From: an uncultured bacterium
GTDB taxonomy: Bacteria; Bacteroidota; Bacteroidia; Bacteroidales; Bacteroidaceae
Reading direction: 5' to 3'
DNA length: 64,000 nucleotides
Assembly (NCBI GenBank): GCA_905215345.1
Contig: CAJMPR010000001.1
Coordinates: 310,001-374,000, forward strand
Position 1 is the stretch's first letter. Each line of letters begins with the position of its first letter. A program made the position numbers and the translations under genes. Below, piece by piece: positions 8,794-18,036 of this stretch. Under the pieces are notes generated by a model. It saw only the letters and a program-made list of their open reading frames with translations, was not told the origin of the DNA and made no database searches.

Positions 8794-10683
8794 TCATTTA
8801 GGCTTAAACATAACTATATACCCTCCTCCCACACGCATCTGTCCGGTCAGAGAGTCTGTATTCCGGCAGAATACACGTTGTGTCGCTATTGCCGCAGCAT
8901 TGGACGGGTTATCGTTCAGCACAGTTCCCTCATACCAGCCGTCGCGCAGGAAAGAGAGCGGAAACTGTATGGTACGTTCTTCCTGTCCGTTGAGCACAGC
9001 CAGGAACCATGTATTTCCGCTCCGGCGGGCAAAAGCCGCCACCTCTCCTATCTTGCTGGAAGGCAGCACAATGGTTTCGTCCCACGTAGCCGGAATTTCC
9101 TTGATAACCTTCACCGCCGTATTATCCAACATCTTCTGAGGATGCGAACCGAAGAAGATAACGGAGGAATTAAAGACCAGTGAAGTCGCAATCTGATGCG
9201 TCCAAGATGTTTCCAAACGGCGTTCTCCAAAGACTACCGGAGTATAATCGCCCGCTCCCACCACCAAACGGGTGAAAGGCAGGGTTGTATTATGAGTAGA
9301 CCATTCATATTGTTTCTTACCGTATTCAAGTCCGCGGATACCTTCGCGGCTCATTTCATTGGGCCACGTACGGACTTCTCCGGCAGGCTTGTTGCTACCG
9401 TGGATATTCAACATCAATTTGTATTCGGCGGCTTCTTTCAGACAAGCCTGGTATAAATCTATGAACTCCTTCGATTCGTGTGAAAAGGCATCCAGTTTCA
9501 GGCCGACCACTCCCAAGCGGTGGCATCTTTCAAATAACTCCCGGCGCTTTTGGGGGTCGCGTACATCGCGTCCATGCCGCCATAGCCAGATTTTCACCCC
9601 GTATCGGGCGGAATAATCCACCAGTTCTTTCAACTGTTCGTCTGTCCAGCGATACCAGAAGGCATCGACCGTATTATATTCAAAGCCCAATTCACCGGCG
9701 AGTTTGGAAAACTCCTTCATGCTCTCCACCGTACGTTCACCACCATCGAGCCAGCACCACACGGAACGTCCGGGCTTCACCCAATCCGTATTCACTCCTT
9801 TGGGAAACAGTTTTTTATCGGGAGCAGGCGCAAGGTTGGTTATCAAATCGGTATTCACCAATTCATTCAAATCGTCGGCAATCACTACCGTGCGCCACGG
9901 AGTAGTTATCGTTCCGGCAATAGCCGCCGGGCGTGACAGACGTTGCGCTTCTTCCAGACTATAATCGTGTGCAAAGGGATATCCTGCCGGTTGGGCATGC
10001 CCCAATTTGGTTTCAAAACCGTTGTTACCATTGGCTTGCAGAGACATTCCGGCGTAGTTCATCAAGGCCGCTTCCGTAAGACAGAGATAGCCCATGTTTC
10101 CGGGAAGCTGTATGGTGACAGGTGGAGCAGCCCACTCACCTTTCGTGATGGCGGACACTTCTTTCTTCTGATGCAATCCTTCGTAATGGCAGTACATATC
10201 GTGATACCACACCCGGCTTCCGCTTACAGGGGTAAAGACAGTATGTTCATCCGGTGTTCTCACCCGGTTTTTATCTCCGGGAAGTATCAGGCGAAAAGCA
10301 ACCCCGTCATTATAAGCTCTTGCTTCCAGTGCAAAATCCGTTTTCAGCGATTCATTTTTCAGTTTCAGCAACAAACCGTTACTCTTGTCCACTGCCACGG
10401 AATGGGAGCCGCGGATGGGATAGGTATTATCCGTCTTATAGGTATCCGATGAAAGTACCGACACTGCCGTACAGAGTTCCGCCCCGTCTATCGTCATACG
10501 GATGGGAGCCTCGGTCAGCACTACATTTCCCGCTTTCTTTACGTTATAGGAAAGTGTGTTATCTTTCCCGTTTATCTGCAATACAATAGAGCCGTCTGGA
10601 CTCGCCACCGATGCCAAAGGCTGCGCTTGCGCACCGGTAACCGAACAAATCACCAGAAACAGCCAATATAAAATATTCTTCAT
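8794..10683 (-). CDS. Second GH97 retaining-type glycosidase
   Basis: Second GH97 paralogue, 629 residues, with a cleavable signal peptide (about 1-20, ending A-Q-A before Q) instead of a lipobox, so it is probably soluble in the periplasm. Domain order is as in GH97: beta-supersandwich, TIM barrel, C-terminal beta domain. Asp398 in LKLDAF and Glu453 in EGIRGLE keep the 55-residue nucleophile to acid/base spacing of the retaining branch. Barrel strands differ from the first paralogue (SHES replaces DTDK after the Asp), so the two likely prefer different linkages or aglycones. The stop codon of the upstream GH28 gene is only 6 bases away, so the genes are cotranscribed. Confidence 0.9.
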   Translation of the reverse strand: MKNILYWLFLVICSVTGAQAQPLASVASPDGSIVLQINGKDNTLSYNVKKAGNVVLTEAPIRMTIDGAELCTAVSVLSSDTYKTDNTYPIRGSHSVAVDKSNGLLLKLKNESLKTDFALEARAYNDGVAFRLILPGDKNRVRTPDEHTVFTPVSGSRVWYHDMYCHYEGLHQKKEVSAITKGEWAAPPVTIQLPGNMGYLCLTEAALMNYAGMSLQANGNNGFETKLGHAQPAGYPFAHDYSLEEAQRLSRPAAIAGTITTPWRTVVIADDLNELVNTDLITNLAPAPDKKLFPKGVNTDWVKPGRSVWCWLDGGERTVESMKEFSKLAGELGFEYNTVDAFWYRWTDEQLKELVDYSARYGVKIWLWRHGRDVRDPQKRRELFERCHRLGVVGLKLDAFSHESKEFIDLYQACLKEAAEYKLMLNIHGSNKPAGEVRTWPNEMSREGIRGLEYGKKQYEWSTHNTTLPFTRLVVGAGDYTPVVFGERRLETSWTHQIATSLVFNSSVIFFGSHPQKMLDNTAVKVIKEIPATWDETIVLPSSKIGEVAAFARRSGNTWFLAVLNGQEERTIQFPLSFLRDGWYEGTVLNDNPSNAAAIATQRVFCRNTDSLTGQMRVGGGYIVMFKPK

Positions 10684-10689
10684 AATCGT

Positions 10690-12066
10690 TTATTTATAGA
10701 TTTGCATATCTCCATCCTCACAAATAATCTCGGGACGGGCATCCGGATTCTTCAATTCAAACGTAATATTCTTCAACTTCAAGCCCTTGACGTGGCGCGC
10801 CCATACTCCGTAAGCCGGTATCTTGGGGCCGAATGTCTTTACTTCGGGATATTGGTCTACGGCTTCGGGCACTACGGACAAAGCATCTTCGGGAGTTCCT
10901 GTTCCCAACAAACGGATGTTGATATTCTCCAACGTCAGATTAGTGATATAGTGTCCGGGGATACCGGTGATGAGAATACCCGAAGGGGGCGTTAACTGCG
11001 CATTATCCGCAGCAACGGCTTTTACATTGCGGATAATAACATTCTCGAAAATACCGATAGGCTGCTGCGTATCCTGGGTTTTACGAAATACACTGAGGCG
11101 TGCACCCAGGCGGAAAAGCATCGGGGTGCGGACTTCGTCCATCGTAATATCGGAGATTTCGACATTGCGTAAACGTGCTCCGTCTACCGAAAACAGTTTG
11201 ATACCACCGTTCTTGGTGTCGTAGATATGGCAATTGCTGATTTTAATATTCTCGAATCCGGCGATAGATTCCGTTCCCATCTTGATACCTGCCTGATTAC
11301 TTTTCAGCTTCATATTGGTTACAACAATATCATCGCATCCCATTTTACTGGAAGTTGTCTTGAAGCAAAGGGCATCGTCACCGCTGATAATATCGCAATT
11401 GCTGATACGTACATGCTGGCATCCGTCAATGTTGATACCATCGTTATGAGCCACACCGAAACTACGGATCGTAACATGGTCTATATTCACGTTCCGGCAT
11501 TGGAAATAATGGGAAGTCCATGCTCCGGCATACTTCAGGGTAACACCGCTTACCTTTACATTCTCGCAACGTACCCAGCGGAGAAGGAAAGGACGCAAGC
11601 CCCAACGCTGACCTTCGGGACGGGTATCTGTCTTGATGTGGCGTTCTTTCAAAGCCGACCCCTGTCCGTCAATAGTGCCTTCGCCTTCCAGAGTTACATT
11701 CTTGGCATCCACCGCTACCATTAATGCCCAGCCTACGTCAATACCCAGACCTTCGGTAAAGGGGTCGAGGTTGTCGTAAGCCTTGTAATCCGTAGTTCCA
11801 AGAATCAACGCATCCTTTTCCAGATGCAAAGTCACATTATCTTTCAATACAATGGTGGCCGAGAGATAGGTCCCCGCAGGAACGAGCACTGTTCCGCCCC
11901 CGGCTTTATGACAGGCGTCAATCGCTTTCTGGATAGCGGGAGAATCCATTTTCTTCCCGTTTCCACGGGCGCCGTATTGCTTTACATTGAAAGTTCCTCC
12001 GGCTTGCACAGCGAGTGGCAACGCCAATAGCAACAGGATTAATCCTAAATAATTGATTTGTTTCAT
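10690..12066 (-). CDS. GH28-family right-handed beta-helix hydrolase (polygalacturonase-like)
   Basis: Exported beta-helix protein of 458 residues with a signal peptide (about 1-22, ending V-Q-A-G). The N-terminal KQYGARGNGKKMDSPAIQKA is the typical pectin-hydrolase start. GH28 hallmarks are HNDGIN (for NTD), SGDDALCFK (for the paired Asp) and GGIKLFS (for RIK). The family GHG loop reads QAGIKMGTE, so the usual catalytic-site His is missing. It is therefore GH28 by fold, but may act on something other than plain homogalacturonan. Six bases separate it from the GH97 gene after it. A 206-base gap with an inverted repeat lies upstream. Confidence 0.85.
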   Translation of the reverse strand: MKQINYLGLILLLLALPLAVQAGGTFNVKQYGARGNGKKMDSPAIQKAIDACHKAGGGTVLVPAGTYLSATIVLKDNVTLHLEKDALILGTTDYKAYDNLDPFTEGLGIDVGWALMVAVDAKNVTLEGEGTIDGQGSALKERHIKTDTRPEGQRWGLRPFLLRWVRCENVKVSGVTLKYAGAWTSHYFQCRNVNIDHVTIRSFGVAHNDGINIDGCQHVRISNCDIISGDDALCFKTTSSKMGCDDIVVTNMKLKSNQAGIKMGTESIAGFENIKISNCHIYDTKNGGIKLFSVDGARLRNVEISDITMDEVRTPMLFRLGARLSVFRKTQDTQQPIGIFENVIIRNVKAVAADNAQLTPPSGILITGIPGHYITNLTLENINIRLLGTGTPEDALSVVPEAVDQYPEVKTFGPKIPAYGVWARHVKGLKLKNITFELKNPDARPEIICEDGDMQIYK

Positions 12067-12080
12067 GATATTAGTATTTG

Positions 12081-12243
12081 AAGTTTCGCAAACTCAACTT
12101 CTTAGGTTACTAGGTATCAGTAAACAAGTTGACAAGGCAGAAAGCTTGTTGCGGGGTATGAAGACGTTTTTTTATGTACATTCATCCTTGTGACCTTGTA
12201 AACTTGTTACTTGTCAACTTCGAGAGTTGAGCTTGCGAAACTT
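12081..12243. repeat. Inverted repeat in the gap between DUF362 and GH28 genes
   Basis: The 19-base arms 12081-12099 and 12225-12243 pair with one mismatch and enclose about 125 bases containing further short copies of CTTGT/ACAAG. It occupies most of the 206 bases between two operon genes, and no open frame is seen inside. Possible processing or attenuation site. Confidence 0.6.
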
Positions 12244-12272
12244 GAGTTAGTATATATAAATTGTGTTTGTTC

Positions 12273-14516
12273 CTATTTTATATCTTCGGCAATCGTCAGG
12301 GTGAATATCTTATTGCTCCGGCGTCCGGGATGCTCCAGCCTCAACTCGTTTACACCCTTTCGCAGAGAGAGGGGGAAGGTAAATTCACCGCGTTTGTCAT
12401 CGGTAGTTGCCAGGTAGCCGATGTTCTCGCTGATGAGTTTCCCATTGACATAAAGGTAAGACGGGACAGGCTCACTACCTGTATAGGAAACCGTCAGATA
12501 GTATTTACCAGCTTGCGGAACAGCAGCCTTCCATGAGATTGCTCCGTTGGAAGTTCCTTTATCTCCTTTAAACTCTACCGAGCCGTCTTCGCTTACGGTA
12601 GCCGAACCGTCCAGCAAACAGTCTTTAGCTTGGGAGACGGCTATCGGCTCCAATCGGCGCAACACTAATTGTTGCACGGCATCGGGTTTATTTTTCTTCG
12701 TTGCCTTCAGAAAAAAGTTCACCATATTTTTTAAATCTATGCCCGTGTTTTCTAAATTCATGCCCGTGTTTTTTAAATCTACCGCCGTATTTTTCGAACC
12801 AATGGGGATGGTTCCCGACTCCTTTGCCAACTTCCTACCGTTCAACGTCACTTCATCGGCATTGGTGGTTTTGTAGTACAACGTATTGCCGTCTGCATAA
12901 AAATATTCAATGGCAGGACGTTCTTCGTCCAAAGGTACGCGGTACAACTCGATGCCTTTGCCGGTTCCCAGGTTACGGCTGTACATCCGTTCGTCCGGAT
13001 TGTTCCAATGCTCGTGTACGCCCAGACTTCCCAGCGCTTTTCCCTGATAGGCGATGCCCGAGGGCGGATTACCTATATTAGAGGCTTCATGCAGAAAGTT
13101 ATCGGCATTGGCGGGAAGGGGCAGTTCGGAATAGATGAAATCGAGCACCACCGATTCGATAGCCACCTGGTCGTTGGATGCCAGGAAACTGGATGTCCAT
13201 CCGTTATTGAAGGGGGCACGCTTGAAGCGAAAGGCATGTCCGTTGTGCTTCGGGTTGACGTACATGGCATCTACGATATAGACCAGCGTATTACCTCCGA
13301 TGCGCTCGTGTGCCATAAAGTCGACAATGCAGTTATACGTCCCCATACCACGGAAAGAAGACCAGTCGCGGATGGAAAGATGCAGGGGCGGCACTTTCTC
13401 CACCGAACCGAACTGATTCTTACCGGTGGAAGTGATACCCGTTTGTCCCGAACTGTCGCGCCACTTATCCGTCGGTTCGGAATGGCGTTTCATCAAAGCC
13501 ATGTTAATCATATAGTCGGCCTCATAAGCGGCACGCGCCAAGCTCATGGAACCCGGGTCTGTAATCTCACTGGAATAATGGATGACATCGGGTACAAAAC
13601 CTCCCCAGTTCTGGTAGTTCACTGCGGGATAGAGCGGTTGCAGATAATCATAAATGGCGGAAATACCACGACGCTGCGCATCATACACCGTAACGCAGCT
13701 TTGCGGCACTTTCAAGATGTCTACCAACTGATGCAGCAAGGCACATACGGATTGCGGAGTAGCGTCTATCATGTTGGAACCACCGTTGTTATTGAGATTG
13801 ACCTTGATGGCTATCTTTTCTCCTTTCTTATAGTCCACAGCCCCTTTTCCTTTCTTATAATTAAAGGTGCGGAACAGTTCTTCCCATGCTTTATCAATTT
13901 TGCTCTGGCGGGTTAAGGAGATAATGACGCCTTCCAGCATGTCGTTGACGCGTGTCTGGCTGTTATTATCGGCATCAGAATACAAACCGCGCTTCCCGTC
14001 CCAGGCAGCGGCTTTGGAATCGTGCGCCCAGGCAACACGTCCGGGATGAATACCTTTCGCCACTCCCATGGGAGTATTCGGTACATCAATCGGGGTGAAG
14101 CGTCCCATATCCGTACCATTGTCTATCTGCTTGCGTATAATCTGTCCCATCAGGGAGTTGTCCACGGACATTACGTAGAGGACGCCCGAAACCAATACCC
14201 CCACTGACAATACAGACAATCCCAAAGTAATCCGCCGGGCATTCCACAGACTGCGGAAACGCTTCCATGCCCCTACTCCTACCAACGTACTACTGATAAA
14301 AGCCACAAACGAGAGAGCTATCGGAGCCGCCACTTGCTGGCAAGGATATTCTATGCGACTGGGTTTCGGCACTACCCGGATGAGGAACCAAGCCAAGGCT
14401 GTCAATCCCAATAAAGGAAAACATATTTTCAGTACGATATTCTTCTTGTTGATACCGACGATGCGTCCACTCTTGGGACAAGTTTTAAAGAACCACTTTT
14501 TTAGTTTATCTCCCAT
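12273..14516 (-). CDS. DUF362 membrane protein with C-terminal carbohydrate-binding-like domain
   Basis: Membrane protein of 747 residues, function unknown. Three hydrophobic segments lie at about residues 28-48, 65-85 and 98-118, with the motif VVPKPSR..YPC.Q.AAP between the first two that is shared with the next DUF362 gene. The DUF362 domain follows (about 150-490: KKGEKIAIKVNLNNN, TVYDA, AAYEADYMINMALMKRH). A linker of four degenerate heptapeptides (KNTGMNL type, about 570-600) leads to a beta-rich C-terminal domain (about 635-745) resembling a carbohydrate-binding module. No ferredoxin-type Cys clusters are seen, unlike many DUF362 proteins. Embedded in a glycosidase operon, so a role in glycan recognition or processing at the membrane is inferred, not shown. 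Confidence 0.75.
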   Translation of the reverse strand: MGDKLKKWFFKTCPKSGRIVGINKKNIVLKICFPLLGLTALAWFLIRVVPKPSRIEYPCQQVAAPIALSFVAFISSTLVGVGAWKRFRSLWNARRITLGLSVLSVGVLVSGVLYVMSVDNSLMGQIIRKQIDNGTDMGRFTPIDVPNTPMGVAKGIHPGRVAWAHDSKAAAWDGKRGLYSDADNNSQTRVNDMLEGVIISLTRQSKIDKAWEELFRTFNYKKGKGAVDYKKGEKIAIKVNLNNNGGSNMIDATPQSVCALLHQLVDILKVPQSCVTVYDAQRRGISAIYDYLQPLYPAVNYQNWGGFVPDVIHYSSEITDPGSMSLARAAYEADYMINMALMKRHSEPTDKWRDSSGQTGITSTGKNQFGSVEKVPPLHLSIRDWSSFRGMGTYNCIVDFMAHERIGGNTLVYIVDAMYVNPKHNGHAFRFKRAPFNNGWTSSFLASNDQVAIESVVLDFIYSELPLPANADNFLHEASNIGNPPSGIAYQGKALGSLGVHEHWNNPDERMYSRNLGTGKGIELYRVPLDEERPAIEYFYADGNTLYYKTTNADEVTLNGRKLAKESGTIPIGSKNTAVDLKNTGMNLENTGIDLKNMVNFFLKATKKNKPDAVQQLVLRRLEPIAVSQAKDCLLDGSATVSEDGSVEFKGDKGTSNGAISWKAAVPQAGKYYLTVSYTGSEPVPSYLYVNGKLISENIGYLATTDDKRGEFTFPLSLRKGVNELRLEHPGRRSNKIFTLTIAEDIK
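12721..12804 (-). repeat. 21-base coding tandem repeat (heptapeptide linker)
   Basis: Four units of 21 bases, the outer ones degenerate, encode heptapeptides of the pattern K/E-N-T-x-x-x-L inside the first DUF362 protein. The period is a multiple of three, so copy changes would keep the frame. Confidence 0.75.
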
Positions 14517-14598
14517 ATTATTAGATTTATACGATTACAATTACAGTAGGTATTCTAAAGTCTTTCAATGATAACTCATCGGGATGCTCCGAAGTCTT

Positions 14599-14667
14599 TT
14601 TCTCTTGTCGCTGACTTGAGGTGGTCTTGTCGCTGACTCGGGGACTTCTTGTCAGCGACAAGAGAAA
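14599..14667. repeat. 22-base tandem repeat closed by an inverted copy
   Basis: Two 22-base units (14603-14624 and 14625-14646) share the constant part TCTTGTCGCTGACT. They are followed by a copy that turns into the reverse complement, giving a 17-base perfect stem between 14599-14615 and 14651-14667. It lies between the two DUF362 genes. No T-run follows on either strand, so it is not a classical terminator. The same layout recurs at 39291-39365 with a different sequence. Confidence 0.8.
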
Positions 14668-14682
14668 GTGAAGTACCCGACA

Positions 14683-14690
14683 CAAAAGTA
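14683..14690 (-). promoter_or_regulatory. Candidate internal -7 box (TACTTTTG)
   Basis: A leftward TAnnTTTG match 167 bases upstream of the first DUF362 gene. If used, the 14599-14667 hairpin would lie in the 5' leader. No good -33 TTTG is seen, so support is weak. Confidence 0.3.
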
Positions 14691-14764
14691 GGGATATAAA
14701 AATAAGACGATTTTAAGAATTTATTCAAATCCTTGAAAAATCGTCTCACCATGCAAACAAGATG

Positions 14765-16363
14765 TTATTTATGTTGATAAATCAGCTCTATTCCAACGTC
14801 CAGCCCCATATTTCTACTATATTTTTTCTCTACCGGATTATTCCAATGTTCCAACACGCCCAGGCTTCCTACTCCTGTCCCGTCGCGTTCCGGGTCATAG
14901 ACGGTATTGGATAACGGCAGGTTTGCCATAGCGGCCTCTACCAGATACATGTCGCAATAATCAACATCTGCCATACGGGGGAACTCCGAACTCAGGAAAT
15001 CAATGCCTACCGCATCAATCGCAACCGGGTCTTGGGAGGCGAAAAGGGAGCAAGGCCACTCGTTATTGAACGGTGGCATCTGCCACTTGCCCGAAGGCGC
15101 TCCATTGACTTTCTCCGAGCCATAAAGTCCGTCAATGAGGAAAAGCATCGTCTTTTGTCCCAAATCTTTGTGAGCAATATAATCGGTAAACGTCATGTAA
15201 CGCGGCTTTCCGCCACGGTCTTGGTTGAAATTGTTGTGCTGGTTCTTACGGAAATTACGGTCGATGTCGGTAACGCCATACCAGTTCTTGGCACAAAGGG
15301 TTACTCCCTGTCCGACGTGTCCTTTGAGCAGCGCCATATTTATCAGATAATCGGCCTCTATCGCACAGTTTGCCAGTCCACGAGCCAGACGTCCGTTGTC
15401 TTCGGAATAAGGAATGGCATCTGCCATATAGGTAGACTTGGTACGGCCTGCACCTCCTTCATTATCCAGATAAATTACATTCGGAAATTCGGCATGGCAT
15501 TTAGTAAACAATGCGTTTGTTATGAAGCGGCTCGCATCGAAAACCGTAATTTGCTCCTGCGGAATACCGCCTTCGTTCACCAGACTTCTCAGCAGGGAGA
15601 GCACCAGATGCGGGGAAGCGTTCAGTTCCTCGCTATTTTCGTGGGAAAAAGTATTGTTCTGGTTTATCTTGACTGCTATATTTTCGCCCTTTTTATATCC
15701 TGTTTTCCCTTTTCCATGTTGTTGATTAAAGGAGACGAACAGCACATTCCAAGCCGATTTTTCTTTCTTCTCTCCTGTAAGAGTGAGGATAGAGCGGCTC
15801 ATCAACCAATCGGCATTCGCCTGATTGTTCCAACGGTCTTCGTACCAATGGCCATTCCCCTTTTCCCAATACGCGGTTCCCGGAGCATGCGTCCAGACTA
15901 CACGCCCGGGATAAATGCCTTTCGGAGTACCTACGGGATTATTTCTGCCCCACGCCATACGGACATCGGGTGTAGGCAGAACCGCCTGAGCCAGTGATTG
16001 CACACTATTTTCCACAAGCGTCATCGTGCCGAATACACAGAGGCATGCAAAGAAGAAGACACCCATTACCAACCTCCGTTGGCGAACGGCATGATATAGC
16101 TTACGCCCGCTCCACCAAGTTGCCGTAAACGAAAGCAGGTACGTGACGAATGCCGACATCATCGGGGCAGCCGTCTGCATACAGGGATAAGAGGCACGAG
16201 ACGGTTTGGGAACCACCCGGATGAGGAACCAAAGAGTGGACGAAAGTCCAAGTCCCCAGAAAAGGAGTATCCGCATCCGTTTGGAAGAGAACTCTCCCTT
16301 TTCTACCTTTCCTTTGAAATATAAATAAATTCGTTTCATACCATTTCCGTTTTTATCTGCCAC
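14765..16363 (-). CDS. Second DUF362 membrane protein
   Basis: Paralogue of the neighbouring DUF362 protein, 532 residues, without its C-terminal domain or repeat linker. Hydrophobic segments fall at about 30-50, 65-88 and 100-120, again with VVPKPSR..YPC.Q.AAP. The DUF362 core (about 140-520) has KKGENIAVKINQNN, TVFDASRF, NCAIEADYLINMALLKGH and the closing HWNNP..KKYSRNMG shared with its partner. From Met1 the gene overlaps the last 11 bases of the GH27 gene; Met9 (16339) is the alternative start. No Fe-S cysteine clusters are visible. Function is unknown. Keeping two diverged copies in one operon suggests they act on different substrates or as a pair. Confidence 0.75.
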   Translation of the reverse strand: MADKNGNGMKRIYLYFKGKVEKGEFSSKRMRILLFWGLGLSSTLWFLIRVVPKPSRASYPCMQTAAPMMSAFVTYLLSFTATWWSGRKLYHAVRQRRLVMGVFFFACLCVFGTMTLVENSVQSLAQAVLPTPDVRMAWGRNNPVGTPKGIYPGRVVWTHAPGTAYWEKGNGHWYEDRWNNQANADWLMSRSILTLTGEKKEKSAWNVLFVSFNQQHGKGKTGYKKGENIAVKINQNNTFSHENSEELNASPHLVLSLLRSLVNEGGIPQEQITVFDASRFITNALFTKCHAEFPNVIYLDNEGGAGRTKSTYMADAIPYSEDNGRLARGLANCAIEADYLINMALLKGHVGQGVTLCAKNWYGVTDIDRNFRKNQHNNFNQDRGGKPRYMTFTDYIAHKDLGQKTMLFLIDGLYGSEKVNGAPSGKWQMPPFNNEWPCSLFASQDPVAIDAVGIDFLSSEFPRMADVDYCDMYLVEAAMANLPLSNTVYDPERDGTGVGSLGVLEHWNNPVEKKYSRNMGLDVGIELIYQHK

Positions 16364-18023
16364 TGGTAGCTTGTGCGCGGCTGTTACCGGGGTACAACTT
16401 TACAAAGCGTACTCCATGCGGCGCTATTTCGGTGACAAATTCGGTATCGGACTTGGCAATGTCCTGTTGTCTCCAAAGGTCGCGCACGGTCTGTTCGCCA
16501 CGAAGTCCCACGGATTTCCAGGTAATTGTACCTGTCGCAGCAGAAGTGCCGCGATTAAACAAGCCGACTGCCATTGAACCGTCGTCCAAAGGTTTGGCAT
16601 AGATTACGACGTCGTCCTGCTCGGCAACCACCATTCCTTGTTTTCCCGTCGGGTCTTGGTTAACTTCAATCACTTCATCGTTCGTCAGCAGGCTCAATGT
16701 GAAATCATCCAGTTGCGCCATGTCACAACCTATCAATAACGGTGAAGACAATAATGCCCACAGGCTGATATGCGTATATTGTTCATCAGGCGTCAAACGG
16801 GTATAATGAAGCCTCGGCCCCCATCCCACCATGCCTACTACCAGCATATCGGGGTCAATCCAATGCCCGGGACCTACGAACGGCGCCCACTTGGTCTGAT
16901 TGAAACCCAGACGGCTCATGCTTTCCCAAGTGTCTTTGATGTCACCGGTGGTACGCCAGCAGTTTGCCATCTTCTCCCACTGGATAGCGTCTCCCCAGGG
17001 GGCGCTGTTGGAAAGGCTGAAAACAACATCCCGACTGTGGGAACGCAAGGCATCGTGCATTTCTTCAACATGGTAGAAGTCATTCGGGTTCCAGTCGTAC
17101 TTCAGATAATCCATACCCCAGTCCATCCATTGCCGGACGTCGTTCTTTACAAAGGAGTATTTGCCGTGATGATAATTCACTCCATGCTTGGTCTGCCCGG
17201 TGGAATCTACATAACGGTAATATTCATTGGCATATTTCTTCACCCAATCGTAAGTACCCTCGGCATTGTCGCTGTAAGCTCCCAGATGACCGGCATATGT
17301 ACCTACCCATGGGCCGGAATAGATACCAACCTTCAAGCCCAGTGCATGAACCTCATCGGCAAGTCCTTTCATATCGGGGAACTTACTGTTTGTCATGACG
17401 CCCATGTGTTTTCCTCCGCGAAGCCCCTGCCAGCCGTCGTCGATATTGATATATTGCCAGCCGTGATTAATCAAACCTTTCTCCACCATCGCCTTTGCCG
17501 AGCTAAGTACTTTCTCCTGGCTCACCGCATGTCCCCAACAGTTCCAGCTATTCCAACCCATAGGCGGGGTAAGAGCTATCTTATCGCCTACCACTATTCT
17601 GAAATTACGTCTCGCTTCACCCAAAGAGTTCCGGGCAACAAACGTTACAACATACTCGCCCACATTCTTGATGCTTCCTGTAATCTGTCCGTTTTCTGCA
17701 TTCAGCTTCAAACCTTTCGGCAGATTCTCCACGGCAAAAGTCATCGGACGGATGCCCGTTGCGGGGATGGTATAAAGGAATTGCGAACCGGGACGCACCC
17801 CGAAGACTTTCGCACCGTTGATACGGGGAGTATCGGGCGCTTTAGGGGTGAGAATGTATTTCTTCAAAGTGTCCAATGGGGAAACTTCTTCCGTAAACTT
17901 AGGGGGCGCAAAAGAGGGGTCGTCTTGGCAAGCGTCATTTTCATTATATTGCGTTTGAACTGAAGCCGATACTATTCCGCTGAAGAACAGTATGCTTAAA
18001 ACTGTAATTAACTTATTCATCAT
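16353..18023 (-). CDS. GH27 alpha-galactosidase with N-terminal Ig-like domain
   Basis: Retaining alpha-galactosidase of 556 residues. A signal peptide (about 1-20) is followed by a putative Ig domain (about 70-148, ending NFRIVVGD) and then the GH27 barrel opening with TPPMGWNSWN. The nucleophile is Asp310 in YLKYDW and the acid/base is Asp361 in RTTGDI. The loop INIDDGWQ and the substrate-pocket segment GHWIDPDMLVVG are also typical. A C-terminal antiparallel beta domain (about 450-545) completes the family layout. Thirteen bases separate it from the upstream beta-helix gene, so it is cotranscribed with it. Assignment to alpha-galactosidase is strong; alpha-N-acetylgalactosaminidase is a less likely alternative. 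Confidence 0.93.
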   Translation of the reverse strand: MMNKLITVLSILFFSGIVSASVQTQYNENDACQDDPSFAPPKFTEEVSPLDTLKKYILTPKAPDTPRINGAKVFGVRPGSQFLYTIPATGIRPMTFAVENLPKGLKLNAENGQITGSIKNVGEYVVTFVARNSLGEARRNFRIVVGDKIALTPPMGWNSWNCWGHAVSQEKVLSSAKAMVEKGLINHGWQYINIDDGWQGLRGGKHMGVMTNSKFPDMKGLADEVHALGLKVGIYSGPWVGTYAGHLGAYSDNAEGTYDWVKKYANEYYRYVDSTGQTKHGVNYHHGKYSFVKNDVRQWMDWGMDYLKYDWNPNDFYHVEEMHDALRSHSRDVVFSLSNSAPWGDAIQWEKMANCWRTTGDIKDTWESMSRLGFNQTKWAPFVGPGHWIDPDMLVVGMVGWGPRLHYTRLTPDEQYTHISLWALLSSPLLIGCDMAQLDDFTLSLLTNDEVIEVNQDPTGKQGMVVAEQDDVVIYAKPLDDGSMAVGLFNRGTSAATGTITWKSVGLRGEQTVRDLWRQQDIAKSDTEFVTEIAPHGVRFVKLYPGNSRAQATSGR

Positions 18024-18036
18024 ATCTTTTGTATCT

